A stretch of DNA of 64,000 bases from Pantoea sp. At-9b (GCF_000175935.2 NC_014840.1:257081-321080); one strand, 5' to 3'; positions 1-8,479 are shown, counted from the stretch's first letter. The notes: generated by a model not told the origin, from the sequence alone. Made by a program: numbers and translations.

Positions 1-59
1 ATGGTTAAAGCTGTTACGGTAATTTTCGAAACGGGACATGGTCATTTCCTCTTAGTTGA

Positions 60-677
60 TCAGGATTCAATTAGGGCATGCAGTTTTGCGACTGCACGCA
101 TGACAGCAGGGCGTGCGGATACGGTGGCAAACCAGCGGGTAAGGTTGGGCAATCCCTCCAGGCTGACGCCTGCGAATTCACGTCGCCACATCCAGCCGTA
201 ATGCGCGATATCAGCGATGGAGTACTCATCGCCAGCAATCCAGGGGGTCTCCCCAAGTTGGCGTTCCAGCAGACCGGTAACTCTGCGGGCTTCCGCGCTG
301 AACCGCTGCTGCGCCAGCGGTTGCGGCTCGGTGGCCAGGCGGGTGAAAAATCCAGCCTGTCCGAATGCAGGGCTGAGCGCGGAGGCGTGGAAAAAGAGCT
401 GTTCAAATACCCGAGCGCGGGAAGCTCCGGAGGCGGGCAGGAGTCTGCCGTGCTTTTCCGCCAGATAAACCAGAATCGCTGCTGACTCGCTCAGCACACT
501 ATCGTTGTCACGCAGCACGGGTACCTTGCCGTTCGGATTGAGCGTCAGGAAGTCATCACGCTTTTGCTCTCCCTCGCGGACGTTAACGGCGTGCAGCTGC
601 CAGGGTTGCTCCAGTTCTTCCAGCATGATGGCTGGCTTGATGCTATTGGGGGTGGCGAAGGCGTAAAGTTCATACAT
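60..677 (-). CDS. Glutathione S-transferase family protein
   Basis: The 205-residue protein has an N-terminal thioredoxin-like GST domain (about residues 1-78) and an all-alpha C-terminal domain (about 85-200). The N-terminal segment carries a TPN motif (residues 9-11) followed by IKPAIMLEE, as in the nu-class/YfcG-like bacterial GSTs. The ESAAILVYLAEKHG stretch (about 64-77) is the glutathione gamma-glutamyl binding segment. Such proteins conjugate glutathione or reduce disulfides in the cytoplasm; the substrate cannot be read from sequence. The start at 677 gives a full family length. It is divergent from a LysR gene starting at 809, which is a plausible regulator. Family is sure; class is tentative. 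Confidence 0.9.
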   Translation of the reverse strand: MYELYAFATPNSIKPAIMLEELEQPWQLHAVNVREGEQKRDDFLTLNPNGKVPVLRDNDSVLSESAAILVYLAEKHGRLLPASGASRARVFEQLFFHASALSPAFGQAGFFTRLATEPQPLAQQRFSAEARRVTGLLERQLGETPWIAGDEYSIADIAHYGWMWRREFAGVSLEGLPNLTRWFATVSARPAVMRAVAKLHALIES

Positions 678-808
678 GGTCAGGCTCCACTTCAGGTTTA
701 AACAGGCGATGACTGTTGCCCGTTGTCGTTGATGTGAAGTATCTGCTAATGTCCGGGGGTAATGGCAGACAGCTAAAAACCATAATTGCTATTCCCAGGA
801 GGAATGAC

Positions 809-1687
809 ATGGATCGCTTTCAGGCAATGCAGATGTATGTTCAGGTGGTGGATGCGGGATCATTTTCTGCGGCGGCACGTATCCTTAATATCGGTCAGCC
901 CGCGGTGTCCAAGACCATCGCTCAGCTGGAAAAGCATCTGGACGTGCGTTTATTGCTGCGGACCACTCATGGATTAACGCCGACAGAGGCGGGGCAGCGA
1001 TTCTATGAGCGGGTGCGGATCACCCTGCAGCAGGCTGAAGAAGCCGAAATCGCTGCAAGGGGGGCGGATAAGGGGCTGACAGGGATTCTTCGGGTTGCTG
1101 CGGCACCGACCTTCGCCAGATTGCATGTCATTCCGCACCTGGCAACGTTTATGGCACAACATCCAGAGCTGCAGGTAGATATCATGCTCGACGATCGCCC
1201 CATTGATCTTATCTCCGAAGGTATTGATATCTGCCTGCGCATGGGCACTTTGCAGGATTCAGGTGCGGTCGCGCGTAAGCTCGCCACTTCACGCCGCTCT
1301 GCTCTGGCTACGTCAGAGTATTTGTCCCGGTACGGGTATCCTCAACATCCTCGTGAGCTGAGTCAGCATGAGGCACTTATTTTCAGCCCGTTAAACGATA
1401 CATGGCAGTTCAGTCGTAAAGACGAAGTCGAAAATGTCAGTTTACAAGGGCGACTTCATCTCAGCGCAGCGGAAGGTATTCGCTCAGCCGTTCTTGCGCA
1501 CATGGGGATTACCGTCGCGTCAGACTGGATGTTTTCCGAGGAGATTACTGACGGAACCGTTGAGCGTCTGGTGAGTGACTGGACTTTACCCGATATTGAT
1601 CTGTGGGCGGTTTTTCCCGGCGGACGAATGGCCACAGCAAAAGCGCGTCAGTTTGCCGCGTTTGTTGAATCCCTGTTCGAAGCATGA
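809..1687 (+). CDS. LysR-family transcriptional regulator
   Basis: The 292-residue protein has an N-terminal winged helix-turn-helix (residues about 1-60, with FSAAARILNIGQPAVSKTI) and a type-2 periplasmic-binding-like effector domain. I chose the ATG at 809 over the upstream in-frame start at 716 because a strong AGGAGG site precedes it by a few bases and the protein then starts MDRFQAMQ, as is usual in this CrgA/DsdC-like branch. It faces away from the GST gene, so the 131-base intergenic region probably holds a shared control region. The effector is unknown. Confidence 0.9.
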   Translation: MDRFQAMQMYVQVVDAGSFSAAARILNIGQPAVSKTIAQLEKHLDVRLLLRTTHGLTPTEAGQRFYERVRITLQQAEEAEIAARGADKGLTGILRVAAAPTFARLHVIPHLATFMAQHPELQVDIMLDDRPIDLISEGIDICLRMGTLQDSGAVARKLATSRRSALATSEYLSRYGYPQHPRELSQHEALIFSPLNDTWQFSRKDEVENVSLQGRLHLSAAEGIRSAVLAHMGITVASDWMFSEEITDGTVERLVSDWTLPDIDLWAVFPGGRMATAKARQFAAFVESLFEA

Positions 1688-1977
1688 TGTTTCCCTGAAC
1701 TCACCGTGGTCACTTTGGTCTGTTGAACGTTATTTAACCGGCGTTGCCACAGGCAGCCTTTCATGCGGATATCAGGCTTTTATTCACAGGCTATTGAGCC
1801 GGATATGCACGCTGATTGTGGATAACTGCCATGAAATGTTTAACGCGTCGCTCAGGGGCTGAAGCGGACATAACGGTGACAGATGCGGACAAAAGAGGGT
1901 AACCGTCTTGAGTCTGACTATCCCGTTAGGTCACCCTGTATTGACGAAGTGAGTCCACTTTTATCAAAGGGAAAAAG

Positions 1978-2289
1978 ATGAGGTTTTATAGCAGCAAGGA
2001 ATTTACCGGCTCTAAAGCCTGGGAATCATTACCTGTAGCGAGTTTTGATAATACCAGTGTGAAGCTGCACTGGACGGATCAACCTTACAAGTGGCATATC
2101 AACGACGGACATGAAGTCTTTGCGGTGATGGATGGCTGCGTTGAGATGTTTTATAAAGAAAATGGCCAGGTAAAAAGTAAGATGCTGCATACGGGTGATA
2201 TTTTCTACGCCAGTGAAGGGACAGAACACGTCGCGCATCCACAAGGCGCAGCGCGGGTGTTGGTTATCGAAAAAGAGGGATCTGTTTAG
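1978..2289 (+). CDS. Small cupin-domain protein
   Basis: This 103-residue protein is a single cupin beta-barrel. The segment W-H-I-N-D-G-H-E-V-F (about residues 41-50) resembles cupin motif 1, and H-T-G-D-I-F-Y-A-S-E-G-T-E-H-V (about 71-85) resembles motif 2, with candidate metal-binding His and Glu residues. An AAAGGGAAAAAG stretch lies just before the ATG. Stand-alone cupins of this size are usually stress-related or sugar/metal-binding proteins of unknown function. It has no obvious operon partner. Confidence 0.75.
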   Translation: MRFYSSKEFTGSKAWESLPVASFDNTSVKLHWTDQPYKWHINDGHEVFAVMDGCVEMFYKENGQVKSKMLHTGDIFYASEGTEHVAHPQGAARVLVIEKEGSV

Positions 2290-2613
2290 ACACATCACAA
2301 ATGATGTTCCACAGCGGATTCATACCCAGACTCTGAAGAGGGTATGCTGGTGGACAAGGCCCCAATGTCAGGGATTTATCCTGCTCGCCGTTTTCTGGCA
2401 ACCTCACTTACACCCCCTCGATAAATCCATAATTGTTTTCAACAGAGAGTGATGACCAAATCATTGCCATAGTGGCGGGTTGAATTCTCCATACAACCAG
2501 TTAGCGTATGAATTTTATTGAGATGTTGCGTTGCCAGGAGAAGATTGCGTGAAGCGAATCAAAGAACAAATCAGGGAATTGCTTCACATAGTGAAGCAAT
2601 GCCCGGTGCCGGT
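2290..2613. other. Intergenic stretch with two perfect hairpins
   Basis: No convincing gene lies in these 324 bases. There are two perfect inverted repeats. CATACCC at 2321-2327 pairs with GGGTATG at 2340-2346, just after the cupin gene. ATTGCTTCAC at 2578-2587 pairs with GTGAAGCAAT at 2591-2600, just after the convergent FMN-reductase gene. They probably act as transcript 3' ends for the two convergent genes, although neither is followed by a long T run. Confidence 0.5.
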
Positions 2614-3165
2614 TCAGTCAGTTTCTGCTATTGCGCTCTCAATGTTGCGCCATAGGTCGGCCAGCCTTTGGCATACCTCTGCATTTTCGATTAATGAAAA
2701 TTCTGTGGATTCAGGTAGCACATAAGGCGTAGCAAGCGTCGCTCTGGGACAACATTGGTCAGGCAATAGCGCGCCCATTACGGTTAATGTTTCAGCAAGC
2801 TGTGAGTGGGCCAGATGCGCTCTCACAGACAAGTTAGGCAATGCCAATGGCTTATCCAGCAATTCACCGCTGCTCACGATCCAGTCGAGTGCATTTTTAA
2901 TCACCCCGGTAACACCGTGTGCGTATTCCGGGCTGGCTAATAAGATCAGATCTGCTCTGGAAAGTGCTCGTCTCCAGTGGTCCACCGCCAGGTTCTCGGT
3001 GTTTTCATTATCGACGTTAAAAAGCGGAATTTTATCCAGTGAATCATATATTTCGAACGTGATACCCGCAGGGCAGAGAAGGGACATAGCCCGTAAAAAA
3101 GCGCTATTGAGAGAAGCAGAACGAAGACTGCCAGAAATGCCTAAGACATATTTTCCATCACGCAT
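2614..3165 (-). CDS. NADPH-dependent FMN reductase-like flavoprotein
   Basis: The 183-residue protein has a flavodoxin-like fold of the NAD(P)H:FMN reductase / chromate reductase family. The N-terminal G-I-S-G-S-L-R-S-A-S-L-N (about residues 9-20) is the phosphate-binding loop, and S-P-E-Y-A-H-G-V-T-G-V-I-K-N-A-L-D-W (about 78-95) is the second FMN-binding signature of the family. The expected role is cytoplasmic two-electron reduction of flavin, quinones or azo/chromate compounds. It stands alone and converges on the cupin gene. Confidence 0.85.
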   Translation of the reverse strand: MRDGKYVLGISGSLRSASLNSAFLRAMSLLCPAGITFEIYDSLDKIPLFNVDNENTENLAVDHWRRALSRADLILLASPEYAHGVTGVIKNALDWIVSSGELLDKPLALPNLSVRAHLAHSQLAETLTVMGALLPDQCCPRATLATPYVLPESTEFSLIENAEVCQRLADLWRNIESAIAETD

Positions 3166-3250
3166 TGAAGTCGCTCCCTGAAATTTTATCTTATTTAATA
3201 TTGAACACCACTTAGGCTACAAGTGAAAACCGTAACATCTCCCTGGTTCT

Positions 3251-3311
3251 GTCCGCTAATGGCACAGAGTAAACGGGGTTAACGGCTGCTATGAGCGAGG
3301 AGCAGATCTTT
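3251..3311 (+). repeat. Short degenerate repeat, copy 1
   Basis: The segment begins GTCCGCTAATGGCACAGAG and ends GCTATGAGCGAGGAGCAGATCTTT. The same ends recur at 4021-4087 with a different 20-30 base middle. The two copies bracket the LysE-type gene. The arrangement looks like a dispersed intergenic repeat rather than a coding sequence. Confidence 0.5.
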
Positions 3312-3380
3312 AAAAATGATATTTAATGGATTGATTGCAGAGAACTAAATGATTAGCATCTTCTCTTTCGGACAAAGAAA

Positions 3381-4001
3381 ATGACTGTTAACGATTCCCT
3401 CTTCGCATTCTCTCTCGCAGCACTGTTACTTACCCTGACTCCCGGCCTCGATACGGCACTTATTCTGCGCACCGCTTGTGCTGAGGGCGGTAAAAAGGCT
3501 TTTCACGCTGCACTTGGCATTGATGCTGGCTGTTTTATATGGGGCGCGCTGGTCGCGTTAGGTCTTGGCGCTCTTCTGGCGGTTTCAGAGATGGCTTACA
3601 CTGTGCTCAAAGTTTGTGGCGCTGTCTACCTGAGCTGGCTGGGCTTACAACTCCTGATACGTCCCCGAGCCTCTTTCAGTGATGGCGATGACAACAACGG
3701 TTCTCAGAGGAACTGGTTTATGAGAGGAATGCTGGGCAATGTGCTCAATCCCAAAATGGGCATTTTCTATGTCTCTTTTTTGCCGCAGTTCATACCTGTC
3801 GGTCACTCACCTTTGATATGGACTTTTATTCTGGTCAGCATCCACGTGGCGATTGGGACTATATGGTCAGTCACGCTCATTTTATCCACGCATTTTGCGT
3901 CAGCATTATTGAAGAAAAGCCGCGTTGTCCAGGTGATGGACAGAGCAACAGGGGGCTTATTTTTATGCTTCGCGGCTAAACTTGCTATAAGCACGAGATA
4001 G
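3381..4001 (+). CDS. LysE/RhtB-family amino-acid exporter
   Basis: The 206-residue membrane protein has about six hydrophobic segments. The N-terminal L-T-L-T-P-G-L-D-T-A-L-I (about residues 17-28) is the signature of LysE/RhtB exporters, which push amino acids or their analogues out of the cytoplasm using the proton motive force. G-N-V-L-N-P-K-M-G-I-F (about 117-127) is the second conserved block. Length is normal for the family. It is monocistronic and bracketed by two copies of a short repeat. The exact substrate is not readable. Confidence 0.9.
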   Translation: MTVNDSLFAFSLAALLLTLTPGLDTALILRTACAEGGKKAFHAALGIDAGCFIWGALVALGLGALLAVSEMAYTVLKVCGAVYLSWLGLQLLIRPRASFSDGDDNNGSQRNWFMRGMLGNVLNPKMGIFYVSFLPQFIPVGHSPLIWTFILVSIHVAIGTIWSVTLILSTHFASALLKKSRVVQVMDRATGGLFLCFAAKLAISTR

Positions 4002-4020
4002 CCTTGGGTTAGCTGTAAAC

Positions 4021-4087
4021 GTCCGCTCTTGGCACGAAGCTGCCAGAAGTAGGGCCTTGGTCAGCTATGAGCGAAAAGCGGATCTTT
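4021..4087 (+). repeat. Short degenerate repeat, copy 2
   Basis: It begins GTCCGCTCTTGGCACGAAG and ends GCTATGAGCGAAAAGCGGATCTTT, matching the ends of the copy at 3251-3311. It lies immediately after the LysE-type gene and just before the end of the GntR gene on the other strand. Confidence 0.5.
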
Positions 4088-4115
4088 CCATTACTTTCTC
4101 CAGTTCACCAAATCA

Positions 4116-4766
4116 TCAGGATATAACAATTCCCCGTGCTCTCAGGCTACGTCTGCTTGAATTGATGACCTCCAGCAGGCGTGAGTGGCTTTCGCGTAGA
4201 TGCCCGGAAAGTAATTCCGCCGCTTTTTCAATGTCCTGCGATCGAAGCGCAGCGATTATTGCATGATGATCATCCCAGGCGGGGTTGGATGGCGCGTTGT
4301 CGAGCCATCGGGCCCGTGAGAGGCGGCGCAGGGCATCACTTACCCCCTCGATAATAAATGCATTCTGACAAAGGCGGGCCAACTGGAGATGGAATTGTGT
4401 TCCGGCATCATGCATCGCCTCTTCAGAGGTATCACTGGCCTCCACTTCGAATAGGGCTTCCAGGCCATTTAGTTGTTCTTCCGTGATCCTGCTGGCTGAA
4501 AGTTTTAACGCGGCCACTTCCAGCACTTCCCGATATATACACAATTGTTCCACTTCACTGACATCGATCGGTGCCACCGTCCAGCGTATTCCATCACGGC
4601 ATACCAGCCCCTCGGACTCCAGCTTTTGTAATGCAGCACGTACCGGCGTTCGTGACGCGTTAAACGTCGCTTCAGCCCAGCGTTCCGTAAGTCTTTCTCC
4701 CGGGCCCAGCTCCATGTTGAGTATCAGTTTTCTTAATTGGTTTTCAACGTCTGATGCCTGGCTCAT
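4116..4766 (-). CDS. GntR-family (FCD-type) transcriptional regulator
   Basis: The 216-residue protein has an N-terminal winged helix (about residues 3-70, with ERLTERWAEATFNASRTPVR) and an all-helical FCD ligand domain (about 78-205), the arrangement of the FadR/VanR subgroup. I chose the ATG at 4766 over an upstream in-frame start at 4835 because AGGAGGACA lies before it and the longer version would run through the operator. It is divergent from an MdtG-like pump. The intergenic region contains the perfect palindrome 4823-4836, so it most likely represses the pump gene and itself. Confidence 0.9.
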   Translation of the reverse strand: MSQASDVENQLRKLILNMELGPGERLTERWAEATFNASRTPVRAALQKLESEGLVCRDGIRWTVAPIDVSEVEQLCIYREVLEVAALKLSASRITEEQLNGLEALFEVEASDTSEEAMHDAGTQFHLQLARLCQNAFIIEGVSDALRRLSRARWLDNAPSNPAWDDHHAIIAALRSQDIEKAAELLSGHLRESHSRLLEVINSSRRSLRARGIVIS

Positions 4767-4813
4767 GACGACAATGTCCTCCTGGATTGACAGTAAATTG
4801 CGCAATCGATATT

Positions 4814-4836
4814 GTATACCAGTTTGGTATACCAAA
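4814..4836. promoter_or_regulatory. Probable GntR operator in divergent promoter region
   Basis: TTTGGTATACCAAA (4823-4836) is a perfect 14-base palindrome. A second core GTATACCA begins at 4814, so GTATACC occurs twice, 13 bases apart. GTATAC-centred palindromes are typical targets of FCD-type GntR regulators. The site lies between the divergent starts at 4766 and 4850 and would overlap the promoter of the MFS gene. Confidence 0.7.
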
Positions 4837-4849
4837 AAAGAGTGCTTTT

Positions 4850-6052
4850 ATGACCCAAATTTATAACAGGTTTTGGCTGCGAAACCTGATCGTTTGCTTT
4901 ATTGGCTCGTTCTCAACCGTCTTTGCTATGACCCTGATGCTGCCGTTTTTGCCCTTGTATGTCGAAGAGCTTGGTGTTCGTGGACATGCAGCTGTTGTCC
5001 AGTGGTCTGGTGTGGCATTTAGCGCAACTTTTATCACTGCCGGGTTGATCGCGCCCGTCTGGGGGCGACTGGGTGACAAGTTTGGACGCAAGTCGATGCT
5101 TGTCAGAGCCAGCCTGGGGATGGCGATGACTGTTTCGCTTATGGGGGTGGTGACAAATATCTGGCAACTCGTCGGACTGAGGTTGTTAGTTGGTCTGGCC
5201 GGGGGCTATTCATCCGGAGCGACCATTCTCATCGCAGTCCAGGCTCCCAGAGAACGTGCCGCGTGGGCGCTGGGGATTGTTTCATCCGGCGTAATGGCTG
5301 GTAATCTTGCGGGCCCACTTGCCGGGGGATGGCTGCCGGGGCTGATTGGTATCCGCTCCACGTTTCTTTGCGCCGGTGCACTGATATTTCTGGCTTTTAT
5401 CATGACCCTCTCTTTCATCCGCGAAGAGGTGCCAAAACCCGTGGATACTGCAGCCAAAACGCGAGTGAGCTGGTCGGAACTGCCTGCCCGCTCAGTGATT
5501 ATCTGCATGCTTTGCACGGGCCTGTTACTGATGCTGGCCAATATGTCGATAGAACCCATTATTACAGTCTATGTACGCACCTTAGTCAGCGATGCCTCTC
5601 AGGTGACAAAAGTAGCGGGATATGTGATGGCTGCAGCGGCCCTGGGAAGCATTATTTCCGCCTCCTGGCTTGGGAAACTGGCAGACAGAAAAGGACATAT
5701 GTTCATTATCACGCTGGCACTGGCTGCGGCTGGTTTGTTGCTGATCCCACAGGCATTTGTCTCATCAGGCTGGCAGTTGATTGCTCTGCGCTTCCTTATG
5801 GGGCTGGCGCTGGGTGGGTTACTGCCCTGTATTGCGGCGGTGATACGTCATCGCGTACCAGAAGGAATGGTAGGCAGCATCCTCGGCTATTCGGTTGCCG
5901 CGCAGTTCGCAGGCCAGTTCATCGGGCCGCTGCTCGGAGGGGTGGTCGGCGGTCATATAGGAATGCGAGCTGTGTTTCTGGCAACCAGCTGCATCCTGCT
6001 GCTGGGCGCGGCCTGGAATCTCAAAATACATCGCCAGTCAGTTCCACACTGA
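4850..6052 (+). CDS. MdtG-like MFS multidrug efflux transporter
   Basis: The 400-residue protein has about twelve membrane segments and the MFS loop motif G-R-L-G-D-K-F-G-R-K (about residues 72-81). P-F-L-P-L-Y-V-E-E-L-G-V (about 28-39) and the general layout resemble the Escherichia coli MdtG drug/proton antiporter. The ATG at 4850 (MTQIYNRFW) gives the usual short cytoplasmic N-terminus; an earlier in-frame start at 4787 would put the operator inside the gene. The divergent GntR gene and palindromic operator suggest ligand-induced expression. The substrate is unknown. Confidence 0.85.
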   Translation: MTQIYNRFWLRNLIVCFIGSFSTVFAMTLMLPFLPLYVEELGVRGHAAVVQWSGVAFSATFITAGLIAPVWGRLGDKFGRKSMLVRASLGMAMTVSLMGVVTNIWQLVGLRLLVGLAGGYSSGATILIAVQAPRERAAWALGIVSSGVMAGNLAGPLAGGWLPGLIGIRSTFLCAGALIFLAFIMTLSFIREEVPKPVDTAAKTRVSWSELPARSVIICMLCTGLLLMLANMSIEPIITVYVRTLVSDASQVTKVAGYVMAAAALGSIISASWLGKLADRKGHMFIITLALAAAGLLLIPQAFVSSGWQLIALRFLMGLALGGLLPCIAAVIRHRVPEGMVGSILGYSVAAQFAGQFIGPLLGGVVGGHIGMRAVFLATSCILLLGAAWNLKIHRQSVPH

Positions 6053-6092
6053 CTGACTGCTCTATCTTTCACCTGTAAATTGCGGAGATCTC

Positions 6093-6683
6093 ATGACAAC
6101 TCAACTCAATAATATCCATAAAAACAGCGCATTGCTGGTAATGGACTTTCAGGCGGTGATTCTTAATCACTTTCTCCCGCAAGATCGCGCTGGTGACGTT
6201 ATTCGTAATACTGCATCGCTGATAGCCTCTGCACGCGCCGCAGGCGTACCCGTCATCTACATCAGTGTTGGATTTCGTCAGGGCTATCCTGAGGTCAGCC
6301 AAAACAACACGATTTTCTCGGCGATCAAAAACAATGGAATTTTCATAACCGGCAGCGAGGGTGCGGCCATTCACACTGCTGTTGCACCGGCAGAAAATGA
6401 GGTCGTCATCATTAAACGCCGAATTGGTGCTTTTTCATTTACCGATCTCGAGATGATTCTTCGCGCGCAAGGCATCGAAACCTTGATCCTTGCTGGTGTC
6501 ACTACCAGTGGCGTGGTGCTTTCTACAGTCGGGCAAGCTTTTGATCTGGATTACCGTCTGGTGGTTGCGAGTGATTGCTGTGCCGATCCGGACCATGACA
6601 TCAACTTGTTTTTACTCGAAAAAATCCTACCTCAACACGCTATTGTGGCCCGTTCATCTGCAATATCAGACGCCTGGGCATAA
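6093..6683 (+). CDS. Isochorismatase-like (cysteine hydrolase fold) protein without catalytic Cys
   Basis: The 196-residue protein has the isochorismatase-like fold. The family's catalytic Asp is at D18 (in LLVMDFQ) and the catalytic Lys at K108 (in VIIKRRIGAF). The loop that normally reads T-D/N-x-C-V-L-S-T reads T-S-G-V-V-L-S-T here, so the nucleophilic Cys position (about 141) is Val. A subgroup of family members shares this change, so the protein may not be a typical amidohydrolase. It follows the MFS gene by 40 bases on the same strand and may be co-transcribed with it. Confidence 0.8.
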   Translation: MTTQLNNIHKNSALLVMDFQAVILNHFLPQDRAGDVIRNTASLIASARAAGVPVIYISVGFRQGYPEVSQNNTIFSAIKNNGIFITGSEGAAIHTAVAPAENEVVIIKRRIGAFSFTDLEMILRAQGIETLILAGVTTSGVVLSTVGQAFDLDYRLVVASDCCADPDHDINLFLLEKILPQHAIVARSSAISDAWA

Positions 6684-6747
6684 AAATCTGAGTATTTGGC
6701 CGTCGCAATAACCACAGGTTACCAGTGATATCTGACCAGGAACGAGC

Positions 6748-7320
6748 TTAGTTCAGCAGACCCAGGTGCTCGACAAGGATTGAACTACCGATGGCAATCA
6801 GTACCACGCCGCCGAGGATTTCTGCCCATTTGCCGAACTTCGCGCCGAGAAAACGGCCCAGCAGCATGCCGCTGGCGGCCATCACCGTGGTTGCGGCACC
6901 GATTGCCAGTGCCGTCACCACGATGTTCACCTGCAAAAATGCCAGGCCAACGCCCACGGCCATCGCATCAAGGCTGGTGGCAATGGCGGTCGTCACCAGC
7001 AACCAGAATCCATGGCGGCGCGGTGCCTCTTGCGGCTCGTCAGTTTCTTTGCGGATGCCTTCAACGATCATACGAGCGCCCAGCACAAACAGGAGCGTAA
7101 ATGCGACCCAATGATCCCAGCTCATGATGAATTGGCTGGCAGCAAGACCGATTCCCCAACCGATAACGGGTGTAATGGCTTCAATAACGCCGAAGATCAG
7201 GCCGGTGCGCAGCACCTCTTTGAAAGGAGGGCGGTGCAGTGAGGCACCTTTACCAATGGCGGCGGCAAAGGCATCCATCGACATGCCAAAGGCCAGAATG
7301 ATCACAGCATAAAAGCTCAT
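6748..7320 (-). CDS. mntP: Manganese efflux pump MntP
   Basis: The 190-residue inner-membrane protein has two similar halves of three helices. Each half carries a conserved Asp motif: [10 protein letters not shown] at about residues 11-20 and [12 protein letters not shown] at about 113-124. These motifs and the length match Escherichia coli MntP, which exports Mn(II) and protects against manganese overload. It is monocistronic and converges on the isochorismatase-like gene. In E. coli it is controlled by MntR and a yybP-ykoY riboswitch. I could not find the conserved riboswitch core in the roughly 300 bases upstream here. Confidence 0.93.
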   Translation of the reverse strand: MSFYAVIILAFGMSMDAFAAAIGKGASLHRPPFKEVLRTGLIFGVIEAITPVIGWGIGLAASQFIMSWDHWVAFTLLFVLGARMIVEGIRKETDEPQEAPRRHGFWLLVTTAIATSLDAMAVGVGLAFLQVNIVVTALAIGAATTVMAASGMLLGRFLGAKFGKWAEILGGVVLIAIGSSILVEHLGLLN

Positions 7321-7704
7321 AACTGATTCCCGGGTGTGCTTTCAAATCGGGGAAAGCGTGAAGTTTTTTAAGAGGTCGCTATCGTGCCACAAAACAAGAA
7401 ATAAAAAAACCTTAAAATTCAAGATGTTATAGCTATGGCTAAGTTTGATAGCCAAGGCTATAGCTGCTGTCGAATTAACCTTATCGATAGTGACACTGCA
7501 TAGAAGGACGGATGCAGCTAAAACCTTAATAAACGCATAAGCCATTGCTGCTTTTCACTCACGCGGTGAGGTAGAGTGGTATTTCCCATTATCCGCATCT
7601 CTTGCTTCTTCGCAGATAAGGTTGCTGCCGGGTTAAACGTGTTCCAGTTAAAGGCAAAAGGACTCGCATGATCTACTGTGCGGGCAGAAATGATAAGTGA
7701 GGGA
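7321..7704. other. mntP leader region, no gene recognised
   Basis: This 384-base AT-rich stretch holds the mntP promoter and leader on the minus strand. A 67-codon minus-strand frame (7342-7545) lacks a recognisable ribosome site or family and I do not call it. Short inverted repeats are present (for example TAGCTATGGCTAAG against AGCCAAGGCTATAGCTG around 7430-7466), so a structured leader RNA is possible. Confidence 0.4.
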
Positions 7705-7887
7705 ATGATGAGAGACTTACTTGAGCTGATTGCTGACTTTTTTATCTACTGGCCAACAGGAAAGAAAGGAAAAACGTTAAAGAAGAAGAGGTCCTCAGAT
7801 CTGCAATATCGGCCTGTTTGTAAGATTGTACAGACGGAGCTGACGCGTGAGAACGTCAAGACGCGGGGCGAAACGTCCAAAAATTGA
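7705..7887 (+). CDS. Possible small basic protein (hypothetical)
   Basis: The open frame of 60 codons starts at one of two adjacent ATGs (7705 or 7708) preceded by AGTGAGGG. The product starts with a hydrophobic stretch (DLLELIADFFIYWP) followed by a lysine-rich segment (GKKGKTLKKKR). I do not recognise it. It stands just upstream of the first DUF1471 cassette and may be a small membrane-associated protein or a chance frame. Confidence 0.3.
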   Translation: MMRDLLELIADFFIYWPTGKKGKTLKKKRSSDLQYRPVCKIVQTELTRENVKTRGETSKN

Positions 7888-7967
7888 TGCTCCGTTGCTT
7901 ATCGACAAAGGTCCGGGAAGCCTGTCATGCGTACCTGTGCTATACCGGATTATCAACCCTGATTGAC

Positions 7968-7996
7968 ATTTTCCTTCTCCTTCGGAGAGGGAAAAT
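7968..7996. terminator. Strong hairpin, probable terminator
   Basis: Thirteen-base arms ATTTTCCTTCTCC and GGAGAGGGAAAAT pair with one wobble around a three-base loop. It lies 80 bases after the possible small gene and just before the first DUF1471 cassette. The T and A runs on both sides would let it work in either direction. Confidence 0.5.
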
Positions 7997-8146
7997 GGGG
8001 TCAAGATCTTCAGATTAATCCATATTCAATTTTTTTGAATTATATCAGCAAATCCCTCAGCTTTTCCTCGCCGCCCGACAGGTCTATTCTCTCTCACATC
8101 GAGGCACAACGCCTCACCGACTAAACAAACTTCTGAGGAAATGACC

Positions 8147-8356
8147 ATGAAATCTATCAAAACTTTCGTTGCAGTTGCGGCCCTGTCACTGGTTTCTTTC
8201 GGCAGCTTTGCCCAGAGCATTACCGCTTCCGCTTCAACCCTGGACGGCGCAGAAGCCAAAATCGCCGCGCAGGCAAAACAGGCAGGTGCTTCCTACAAAA
8301 TCACCGGCGCACGCGTAGACAACGGTGCTTACCTGTCAGCGGAACTGACTAAATAA
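8147..8356 (+). CDS. YhcN/BhsA-family (DUF1471) periplasmic protein, paralogue 1, copy A
   Basis: The 69-residue precursor has a clear signal peptide (MKSIKTF, hydrophobic core, cut after SFA) and a mature DUF1471 domain starting QSITASASTLDGAEAKIAAQA. Proteins of this family (YhcN, BhsA, McbA) are small periplasmic or outer-membrane-associated proteins induced by acid, peroxide or other stress; their mechanism is poorly known. The start is the second ATG (8147), because GAGGAAATG supplies the ribosome site just before it and the first ATG (8141) is too close to it. A paralogue follows 123 bases downstream. Confidence 0.9.
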   Translation: MKSIKTFVAVAALSLVSFGSFAQSITASASTLDGAEAKIAAQAKQAGASYKITGARVDNGAYLSAELTK

Positions 8357-8375
8357 GGTAATAATTAGCAAGATC

Positions 8376-8416
8376 ACAGTTATCGCACTAATTATCAATA
8401 ATGAAACGATAACTGT
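8376..8416 (+). promoter_or_regulatory. Intercistronic stem-loop between the two DUF1471 genes
   Basis: ACAGTTATCG (8376-8385) and CGATAACTGT (8407-8416) form a perfect ten-base stem; AT-rich flanks could extend it. The same stem is conserved at 19321-19361, where the one difference lies in the loop. It may stabilise or partly terminate the upstream message. Confidence 0.6.
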
Positions 8417-8479
8417 AGTTATTATTACTTTCATCGAAGGCGCACAGCCTTCCAACCAGACAAATTAAGGATTAAGACC

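Noticed and set aside
1..59. Partial gene at the left edge
   Set aside because: The plus-strand frame starting at base 1 runs antisense through the GST gene and has no recognisable content.
5329..6078. 249-codon plus-strand frame inside the MFS gene
   Set aside because: It is a second-frame shadow of the MdtG-like gene; its translation has no protein-like domain.
7342..7545. 67-codon minus-strand frame upstream of mntP
   Set aside because: No ribosome site, no recognisable family, and it fills the likely mntP leader.
7321..7640. yybP-ykoY manganese riboswitch before mntP
   Set aside because: It is expected by analogy with E. coli, but I could not find the conserved core sequence on the minus strand, so I did not call it.
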